Shown here: positions 19,858 to 24,652 of the stretch, piece after piece
Layout: every line of letters starts with the position of its first letter
Numbering within the stretch: position 1 is the first letter of the stretch
Source: a virus
Strand: one strand, 5' to 3'
Virus record (IMG/VR): IMGVR_UViG_3300018049_000138
Coordinates: 1 to 24,652 of that record
Length of the DNA stretch: 24,652 bases
Notes under the pieces: model-generated
Database searches by the model: none
Told to the model about the DNA's origin: nothing
What the model saw: only the letters and a program-made list of their open reading frames with translations
Made by a program: the position numbers and the translations under genes

Positions 19858-20195
19858 AGGTCTGGAAACTCCTGTGCGATTAGATCAAATAGGTTTTCTT
19901 TGTCGGCATCATCTAGGAGTCCCCAGTCTTCTAACTTTTCTTCTCCTTTCTTTCTCAGTTTGAGCGATTTGGTAAAGCGTTTGCGGCTTAGGATCTTATG
20001 CTCTACAACATAATTGTCCAAGAAAGCCATTAGATTTGGGTCTTCCTCAATGACGCCATCGATCACGGCACGGAAGAACTGAGACACCCTTATCTTGTTG
20101 TGTCTCAGCCTTATGATTAGTCGTGCGTGATCGTCGTCATAGACCCAAAAACGAATTGACTTTACGTCTTCTCCGTAGTTTGGATCGTCAGACAT
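19854..20195 (-). CDS. Possible ribbon-helix-helix regulator
   Basis: A 113-residue protein beginning MSDDPNYGEDVKSIRFWVYD. The segment SIRFWVYDDDHARLIIRLRH, then KIRVSQFFRAVIDGVIEED, has the strand-helix-helix arrangement of RHH/MetJ-Arc-like domains, with a basic helix (RKRFTKSLKLRKKGEEKL) following. A GTG three codons earlier is possible, but the ATG at 20195 has AGGAG eight bases upstream. It is coupled to the sigma region 4-like gene, so the pair may be transcription regulators. The RHH assignment is tentative. Confidence 0.6.
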   Translation of the reverse strand: MSDDPNYGEDVKSIRFWVYDDDHARLIIRLRHNKIRVSQFFRAVIDGVIEEDPNLMAFLDNYVVEHKILSRKRFTKSLKLRKKGEEKLEDWGLLDDADKENLFDLIAQEFPDL

Positions 20196-20196
20196 T

Positions 20197-21219
20197 TCAC
20201 ACACTCCTATTCAGAATGTGTGTTCTGCTTTCGCCAAGACCTGCGGAGGTCTGACGAACAAACTTGGCTCTATGTTGTAGTTCATGGATAGAGCGACAAC
20301 CAGAGTAGGACAACCCAGAACGAATGCCTCGCTCAAGGTCTTCAAGAACGTTCTTTACCTTGCCTCGGTAGGGAACAGTAGCGGAGACACCTTCAAACGA
20401 AGAGTAGCGTCCTCTCCAATCCATTTGCGCCTCCTTGGACGCCATTCCTCGGTAGGTTTTAAATTTACGACCTGTTCCGTCTACAAGGGTTTCTCCGGGT
20501 GTCTCGCGCGTTCCAGATAGCAAGGAACCCAACATTACAGCGTCTGCGCCAGCAGCGAGAGCCTTTACAATGTCGCCAGAGTTGCGAATGCCTCCGTCGG
20601 CAATGATAGTAACGTCGCGGTCTGTGCGAGAACAATCAAAGATCGTCTGCAAGCCGGGGTGTCCGTGTCCTGTCTGGATTCTGGTAGAACAGATAGAGCC
20701 ACCACCAATGTTGCATCGAACGGAGTCTGCTCCCCAGTCTGCGAGGTCGTTTACGCCTTCGAGGGTTGCTACGTTGCCTGCCATGATGTGGATTTGGGAA
20801 CCCAATTCATAACGCAAATTTTTCAAGGCTTCTCGCATCTTGACGTGGTGGCCATGAGCAACGTCAACGCAAACAAATGTTGCGCCTGCCTTTACGCCCT
20901 CTTCAGCACGATCAAGGTAATCGTTATCAATGCCAACAGCGAATCCGATGTTGGCTACGCCGCTACTTTTGGCAGCACGAATCATTTCGGTTTGCTGCCC
21001 GATTGTGTTGTAGCGGTGTAGAACACCAGCACTGCTTGCATGGTGCATTGCTTCTGCCATCATTACCTCGGAAATAGTATCCATCGGTGAAGCAAAGATG
21101 GGTAGTCCGAGTTCTAGTCCGTTCCCCAGATTAGAAGAGATATCCACTTCAGATCGAGAGCGGATATCGGAGTATTGTGGTAAGAGTAAAACGTCGTCAT
21201 AGGTTAATGCTGTCTCCAT
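20197..21219 (-). CDS. IMP dehydrogenase/GMP reductase family enzyme, no CBS domains
   Basis: A 340-residue TIM-barrel enzyme. The catalytic Cys is C178 in NIGGGSICSTR; other motifs are PMDTISE, HRYNTI, IADGGIRNSGDIVKALAAGA and KTYRGMASKEA. It lacks the two CBS domains inserted in most IMP dehydrogenases. The mobile flap after GMAS is short, as in GMP reductase. By length and flap it could be a GMP reductase (GMP to IMP) rather than an IMP dehydrogenase. Sequence cannot settle this by eye. A PurA-family gene lies in the same direction near the window end. Its stop lies just before the RHH-like start. Confidence 0.83.
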   Translation of the reverse strand: METALTYDDVLLLPQYSDIRSRSEVDISSNLGNGLELGLPIFASPMDTISEVMMAEAMHHASSAGVLHRYNTIGQQTEMIRAAKSSGVANIGFAVGIDNDYLDRAEEGVKAGATFVCVDVAHGHHVKMREALKNLRYELGSQIHIMAGNVATLEGVNDLADWGADSVRCNIGGGSICSTRIQTGHGHPGLQTIFDCSRTDRDVTIIADGGIRNSGDIVKALAAGADAVMLGSLLSGTRETPGETLVDGTGRKFKTYRGMASKEAQMDWRGRYSSFEGVSATVPYRGKVKNVLEDLERGIRSGLSYSGCRSIHELQHRAKFVRQTSAGLGESRTHILNRSV

Positions 21220-21221
21220 TG

Positions 21222-21584
21222 TTAGTTCCTATTGTTGTCAATAAACTTGCGGATTCCGGTTGGGTGGAACCACATTTCTTTATGCGGTTGCGGCGGGTCT
21301 TCCATGAAACGCACACGAGGACGCATACCTCCGGTGCGGACATAACAAATGGAAGGAACTCCACTAAATCCCCACTTCTTTTCTAGACCCTCGCCGTCTT
21401 CCATGTTGAATGCATAGAAGTGAACATCACCATATTCATCGGAAATGTCTACGAACTGCGGCTTTAGAGCGTGACATAGGTGACAATTGGAGCCATAGAG
21501 TTTAATTACGACTTCGTGTTCACCTGTCACTCCGCCACCTAGGATTTGGTCTAGGTTTTTTCGATTGATTCTGCTAACTGCCAT
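21222..21584 (-). CDS. Thioredoxin-like protein (CHLC)
   Basis: A 120-residue thioredoxin-fold protein with dithiol site CHLC at 34-37 (LYGSNCHLCHALKPQF) and the cis-proline turn GVPSI near 75-79. Standard thioredoxin has WCGPC; this variant is closer to thioredoxin-like or TlpA-like phage proteins. It overlaps the DUF3310 gene by eleven bases, and the ATG follows GAGGA. The physiological partner is unknown; ribonucleotide reductase or other phage enzymes are candidates. Confidence 0.83.
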   Translation of the reverse strand: MAVSRINRKNLDQILGGGVTGEHEVVIKLYGSNCHLCHALKPQFVDISDEYGDVHFYAFNMEDGEGLEKKWGFSGVPSICYVRTGGMRPRVRFMEDPPQPHKEMWFHPTGIRKFIDNNRN

Positions 21585-21879
21585 TTTCTATCCTCTCGAT
21601 TAGTCGGTCAAGATACCAACGGGCTTTCTTGAGGTCTTCAAGGGGATCTGCCTTGTGTTGGTGTCTCGCAACATACTTTACCACGTTACCGGCATTGAAG
21701 TCAAGTTTCCAATCATCGATTGCGTCAATTACTTCAATCTTTCCGGTGTTGTAATGTGAAGGGTGATTGACGGCTTCGCGTCGTGCTAGACCTTCAAGTC
21801 CTGTTAGGTTGTCGGAGAACTCGTCATCGTGAGAGCCCTGCGAATCAAATAGGTCAATCATCTGTGTTGGTGTGGGCAT
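21574..21879 (-). CDS. DUF3310 protein
   Basis: A 101-residue protein with the DUF3310 core: AVNHPSHYNTGKIEVIDAID (about 36-55), then FNAGNVVKYVARHQHK and EDLKKARWYLDRLIERI. The domain is frequent in phages, sometimes annotated as a nucleotide-kinase-like protein, but its biochemical role is not established. The chosen ATG at 21879 has AGGAGGTAATTG upstream; a TTG one codon earlier is less likely. It overlaps the zinc-ribbon gene by about 26 bases. Confidence 0.88.
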   Translation of the reverse strand: MPTPTQMIDLFDSQGSHDDEFSDNLTGLEGLARREAVNHPSHYNTGKIEVIDAIDDWKLDFNAGNVVKYVARHQHKADPLEDLKKARWYLDRLIERIENGS

Positions 21880-22111
21880 CAATTACCTCCTGTGCTTTAT
21901 TGATGCAATCTGGGCAAAATAGGGTTACCTGCGTTGGATTTTCCCGTACAACTACTCGCCATGTGAGCGCATGTTCCTTGGATTTGGGGTCAAATGCGGC
22001 GTTACATGCTGAGCAGTTGTCCGGTCTGTGGCTAAAGGTGGAAATTTTTTGGGCGAGTTTTTCGTTGCCTTTATTCTTCTTCTTGAGCCGTCGCCGTTGT
22101 GCCCTATTCAT
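21854..22111 (-). CDS. Small zinc-ribbon-like protein
   Basis: An 85-residue basic protein with two CxxC knuckles, C-S-A-C (about 33-36) and C-P-D-C (about 67-70), a typical zinc ribbon spacing. It begins with a strongly basic helix (MNRAQRRRLKKKNKGNEKL). It overlaps the methylase gene by four bases upstream and DUF3310 downstream. Zinc binding is inferred from the Cys pairs. It could bind nucleic acid or another protein; no family is recognised. Confidence 0.75.
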   Translation of the reverse strand: MNRAQRRRLKKKNKGNEKLAQKISTFSHRPDNCSACNAAFDPKSKEHALTWRVVVRENPTQVTLFCPDCINKAQEVIDAHTNTDD

Positions 22112-22587
22112 GGTCGCTCCATTCCTGTGATGCGGGGTCCGTCAAATGCGGACGGACGAAAAACCACCACTGCTGATGGGAATGGTGCGCTATTCGTCTC
22201 ATCACCAAATTTGATGCGTCCTCGAACAAAGCGAATCTCGTCTGCCTTCATCACGTACTCGTGCCAGTATGCAGTATCAGTACGGGCGGGGATAAGCATA
22301 ACAACCATTGTGTTTTCCTTAAGTCCCTCTTCGTATGACTTCTTGACCCAATCCTTTAGTCCGCGACCATAAGGTGGGTTGAGAAATACTCGATGACCAG
22401 ACCAATCCTGTGATAAGGAATCATCTGCCTGAGTGTAATACTTTGCGACCTTGTAGTTGTCGTCTGATGCAGCAGCGTCTAGAGTAAATGGACCATAGAT
22501 GCTGTTTAGTTTGTCAAAGATGGACTGCGGAGTAGCCCACTCGTTTGACTTTGAACTAAACATGACTTCTCGTGTATTCTTATCCAC
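22108..22587 (-). CDS. dam: Phage N-6-adenine methyltransferase (PF05869 type)
   Basis: A 159-residue phage DNA N6-adenine methylase. It contains SSKSNEWATPQSIFDKL, LDAAASDDNYK, catalytic NPPYGRGLKDWVKK (about 70-83), then VVMLIPARTDTAYWHEYV and RFVRGRIKFG, the hallmark order of this family. Family members methylate GATC or related sites and may protect phage DNA from host restriction. The start is GTG with GGGAG six bases upstream, overlapping the dUTPase stop by eight bases; an ATG eight codons later is possible. Confidence 0.9.
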   Translation of the reverse strand: MDKNTREVMFSSKSNEWATPQSIFDKLNSIYGPFTLDAAASDDNYKVAKYYTQADDSLSQDWSGHRVFLNPPYGRGLKDWVKKSYEEGLKENTMVVMLIPARTDTAYWHEYVMKADEIRFVRGRIKFGDETNSAPFPSAVVVFRPSAFDGPRITGMERP

Positions 22588-23044
22588 CTGTACTCCCTAG
22601 GGCTCCTGAGCCTCGTTCTGAAATAGTGATTGGGTGACGCTCGTCGTAAAGTATTCCGTCTACTTCCTCAAATGCACGGAAGTGGACTACTGGAATCATT
22701 ACCAATTGAGCAATCTTGTCTCCGTGCTTGATGTCCTGACTACGATGCCCAACGTTGTGAAGATTGATGAAGACCTCTCCGTCGTAACCAGAGTCAACGA
22801 CGTGGGCTCCAACAACAAGACCACGCTTGGCTGCTACACTTGAGCGGTTCATAACCTGTAGCATGTAGCCGTGTGGAATGCCAAACTTCAGCCCTGTTGG
22901 GATTAGGACAGAATGTCCGGGCAGAATAACCTTGAAGTCATCCTTTCCTCCGAGGAAAGCATAGATGTCAAGACCAGCATCCGAGGGGTTCGAGCGAGTT
23001 GGATGCTGCACGTCGCTGTAAAGGCGATGATACTCAATAATCAT
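22580..23044 (-). CDS. dut: dUTP diphosphatase
   Basis: A 154-residue trimeric-type dUTPase that hydrolyses dUTP to dUMP and pyrophosphate, keeping uracil out of DNA and feeding dTMP synthesis. All five motifs are present: DAGLD at 22-26, NRSS at 66-69, VVDSGYDGE at 82-90, GDKIAQLV at 108-115 and RGSGALGSTG at 144-153. Motif V has Leu where Phe is usual in the C-terminal arm. The ATG overlaps the upstream stop as ATGA. It pairs functionally with the deaminase at 3197-3643. Confidence 0.95.
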   Translation of the reverse strand: MIIEYHRLYSDVQHPTRSNPSDAGLDIYAFLGGKDDFKVILPGHSVLIPTGLKFGIPHGYMLQVMNRSSVAAKRGLVVGAHVVDSGYDGEVFINLHNVGHRSQDIKHGDKIAQLVMIPVVHFRAFEEVDGILYDERHPITISERGSGALGSTGG

Positions 23045-23298
23045 GGGTTCTCCGTATCTTCGCCCGAAAGCGCCTTGTAGTTGTCGTAAACCTCATCAAT
23101 GTCAATCTTACCCTTGAACAGACGGTAAGCCTTCACAGCCGCACGGATCTCGTCGGTGTTCAGCCAGCCCTGCTCACGATACTCGGTACGCAGTTCGCGC
23201 TTCTGCTCCTTGTAAGGCTCCATGGCCTCTTCAATTGCTACGAGTGAACGGATGTACTCCATGACGTAGCGCTTCTTCTCTTCGGTTGATGTAGACAT
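23041..23298 (-). CDS. Helical phage protein of unknown function
   Basis: An 85-residue, charged, all-helical protein. YKEQKRELRTEYREQGWLNTD followed by EIRAAVKAYRLFKGKIDIDE is a pattern I associate with small phage proteins of unknown role. It may form a coiled-coil dimer. It is the first gene after the promoter at 23322-23350, with a strong AAGGAGGACAGC site before the ATG, and its stop overlaps the dUTPase start as ATGA. Confidence 0.75.
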   Translation of the reverse strand: MSTSTEEKKRYVMEYIRSLVAIEEAMEPYKEQKRELRTEYREQGWLNTDEIRAAVKAYRLFKGKIDIDEVYDNYKALSGEDTENP

Positions 23299-23321
23299 GC
23301 TGTCCTCCTTGTTATGTTTGT

Positions 23322-23350
23322 AATGTAACTCGTCACGCTGCCGCTGTCAA
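23322..23350 (-). promoter_or_regulatory. Promoter of the dut/dam/guaB-like operon
   Basis: TTGACA at 23350-23345, a 17-bp spacer ending GAGT, and TACATT at 23327-23322. The -35 box and part of the spacer are the last codons of the UV endonuclease gene. It precedes about nine overlapping genes down to the terminator at 18840. Confidence 0.8.
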
Positions 23351-24289
23351 GCGCTCAGCGTCGTTTTTTTTAAGCCCGAACAGGGCGAGTTCCTTCATCT
23401 TCGCCTCGATCATAACGTCGAGGTCGTAGCCGTAGTCGTCAACTGGTCCGTTGACGAAATCTGAGTGGGCATGTGGGCGAATCTTGGAGTCGCGCTTTTC
23501 TTCAGCACGGGACTCGGAGTAGTGGACTACCGGCTTGATGTCTCCCCACGTCGAGATTGCAATTTCCAAGGCTTCTTTTTCTGTAAGACCGCCAGTGCAA
23601 AAACCGTGATGATGATAATCAAAAACAATCGGAATACCAGTCCTGTTGTAAACTCCCTCATAGAGTTCGATAGTCGAGTAAAGTGATTCACGGTCGTCAT
23701 TCTCCACGGTTAGACGAGACTTCACGCTATCTGGTAGTCTCTCAAAGTTACGAGCAAATGTATCGAGGGCTACGGGCTTGTTGCCGTAGGCTGCGCCGAC
23801 ATGAATGTTAATCTTTGCGTAGTGATCTCGGGGCAAGCCAAGCATGTCGAAGAACTCTCCGTGAATCTCCAAGTCTCTCAAGGTGTTCTGAAACACCTTC
23901 TCATTTGGAGAAGCCAGCTTGTTGAATGGTCCGGGGTGAGAAGTAAGACGAATACCATGTTCCCGTGCATAGTTGCCTGCCTTCTCACAAGCCTCGAAGA
24001 TTGCTTCATAGTCGGGCATGTCGTGGAGTTGGTACTCTGACGCCCAAGGAAAAACGTTGGAGGACAGACGGAAGAACTTGATCCCGTGCTCAACATTCCA
24101 TTCAAGGATCTTTTGGAGATCGAGTACGTTTAGGAGAGACAAGGAGGATGCATACTCGATCCCCTTCTCTTCAAAAGTTCTCTTGATCATGGAGCGATTA
24201 GTAGTGATTCTATCTTGCTTTTTACCACCATAATCCTGCGGGTTTGACAACTGCATGTTGATACATGCGTAGCCGTAGTTCTTGCTCAT
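23333..24289 (-). CDS. uvsE: UV-damage endonuclease (UVDE)
   Basis: A 318-residue UvdE-family TIM-barrel endonuclease that nicks DNA 5' to UV photoproducts. Metal-binding and core motifs are visible: FFRLSSNVFPW, LTSHPGPF, INIHVG, LTVENDD, FDYHHHGF, PVVHYSES and RPHAHSDFV. Length is typical of the family (about 300). The enzyme would permit light-independent repair of phage DNA in sunlit water. The ATG has GGAGGACAG upstream and the promoter at 24311-24339. The final residues LTAAA are encoded by the next promoter's -35 region. Confidence 0.93.
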   Translation of the reverse strand: MSKNYGYACINMQLSNPQDYGGKKQDRITTNRSMIKRTFEEKGIEYASSLSLLNVLDLQKILEWNVEHGIKFFRLSSNVFPWASEYQLHDMPDYEAIFEACEKAGNYAREHGIRLTSHPGPFNKLASPNEKVFQNTLRDLEIHGEFFDMLGLPRDHYAKINIHVGAAYGNKPVALDTFARNFERLPDSVKSRLTVENDDRESLYSTIELYEGVYNRTGIPIVFDYHHHGFCTGGLTEKEALEIAISTWGDIKPVVHYSESRAEEKRDSKIRPHAHSDFVNGPVDDYGYDLDVMIEAKMKELALFGLKKNDAERLTAAA

Positions 24290-24310
24290 CTGTCCTCCAA
24301 CGTTATAGAT

Positions 24311-24339
24311 AATGTAACCGGTCAGGCGGCTGCTGTCAA
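24311..24339 (-). promoter_or_regulatory. Promoter of the UV endonuclease gene
   Basis: TTGACA at 24339-24334, a 17-bp spacer ending CCGGT, and TACATT at 24316-24311. It overlaps the last codons of the PurA-family gene, giving the same LTAAA ending as in the UV endonuclease. Confidence 0.8.
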
Positions 24340-24652
24340 GGGATTTTCTTCGTGGATCGTGTGAGGGTTGTCAGAGAAATAGATCTTCTCGATCCCTAGT
24401 CTCCGACTGAACTCGTCCGTGAGGTGCTTGCGGAAGTGACGCTCGCCGTGAAGGCGGCGCTCTGTGGTTCCCCAAGTGTCGATCTCGCGTAGAACGTCCA
24501 TCTTGTTGACTACAAGGCGGTTCACGCCATTCATGTCAATTGCCTGACGCACTTCCCTTGTGTTGATCCAGTTACACTGACGGACGCGACCTGTTGTCGC
24601 ACCAAACTCTGCACCAATTCTCTGAATGTCGTCAAACACAGCGTCCTCGGGC
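24322..24652 (-). CDS. purA: Adenylosuccinate synthetase family, C-terminal part (PurA/PurZ)
   Basis: The 3' end of a gene that continues past the window edge; 109 residues are visible. It contains IGAEFGATTGRVRQCNWINT and NGVNRLVVNKMDVL, the GATTGR and base-recognition region of PurA, which makes adenylosuccinate from IMP and Asp with GTP. The segment after KMDVL is short (about 60 residues) and lacks the usual YE.mPGW region, unlike E. coli PurA. It ends with IYFSDNPHTI and then LTAAA. A shortened C-terminus is known in archaeal-type PurA and phage PurZ. The N-terminal residue (Asp in PurA, Ser in PurZ) that would decide this is outside the window. Confidence 0.85.
   Translation of the reverse strand, partial: PEDAVFDDIQRIGAEFGATTGRVRQCNWINTREVRQAIDMNGVNRLVVNKMDVLREIDTWGTTERRLHGERHFRKHLTDEFSRRLGIEKIYFSDNPHTIHEENPLTAAA

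Noticed and set aside
22108-23044. dUTPase and methylase as a MazZ/DatZ-type Z-genome cluster
   Set aside because: The dUTPase has all trimeric dUTPase motifs and the neighbour is a standard N-6-A methylase; neither resembles MazZ or DatZ.
24240-24275. TTGACA on the plus strand as a promoter
   Set aside because: No acceptable -10 box follows at 16-18 bp, and there is no plus-strand gene.
1-24652. CRISPR array, insertion sequence, integrase or attachment site
   Set aside because: No regularly spaced repeats, transposase, integrase or recognisable att-type direct repeats were seen. The tRNA genes are intact and not flanked by a recombinase gene.

Overview
The window looks like accessory and metabolic DNA from a large tailed phage, probably a marine or aquatic lytic myovirus-type phage. 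This is inferred from gene content: a tRNA cluster, dUTPase, a PF05869-type adenine methyltransferase, DUF3310 and KTSC proteins, GroEL, a ClpP-like protease, UV-damage endonuclease, PurA, tiny overlapping genes and a few recurring strong promoters. No terminase, capsid, tail or replication gene was recognised. All 47 supported coding genes and all five tRNAs lie on the minus strand. Transcription therefore runs from high to low coordinates, mostly with ATGA, TAATG or TGATG junctions. The host cannot be named, but sigma70-like promoters and AGGAGG ribosome sites are everywhere.

Layout in transcription order. (1) 24652-23333: the 3' part of an adenylosuccinate synthetase (PurA/PurZ family) and a UV-damage endonuclease. 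(2) 23298-18908: dUTPase, a Dam-type methylase, a zinc-ribbon protein, DUF3310, a thioredoxin-like protein, an IMPDH/GMP reductase family enzyme without CBS domains, a ribbon-helix-helix-like protein, a stand-alone sigma region 4 protein and a very acidic Met-rich protein. (3) 18827-6439: a membrane protein, ClpP-like protease, an AT-rich nuclease/D12-methylase pair, GroEL, small proteins, a degenerate D12-like protein, a membrane protein, a cupin, a 972-residue protein, a trypsin-like protease, a nucleotidyltransferase and small unknowns. (4) 6435-4883: an AT-rich putative restriction endonuclease plus N6-adenine methylase. (5) 4799-1130: four short operons of small proteins with glutaredoxin, a CMP/dCMP deaminase, a twin zinc-knuckle protein and a minimal TilS. 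(6) 1093-1: a small protein, then tRNA-Met/Ile2(CAU), Lys(CTT), a KTSC protein, Arg(TCT), Gln(TTG) and Leu(CAA).

Twelve promoter-like sites share TTGACA/G, a 16-17 bp spacer often ending CGGT, and a -10 box of TATAAT, TACATT or TAGATT type. They define short operons, and many overlap the 3' end of the preceding gene. Three carry GATC at the identical spacer position, which is notable in a window with several adenine methylases. Two tRNA promoters place the -10 box inside a perfect inverted repeat. One promoter starts transcription inside the left arm of an intrinsic terminator, which should stop read-through but spare newly initiated RNA.

The genes suggest a phage that adjusts nucleotide pools (dUTPase, deaminase, purine interconversion, thiol redox proteins), modifies and perhaps cuts DNA (two nuclease/methylase pairs plus a further methylase), repairs UV damage, manages protein folding and turnover (GroEL, ClpP, secreted protease), and adds tRNAs together with the enzyme that could convert its CAU tRNA to an AUA-reading isoleucine tRNA.
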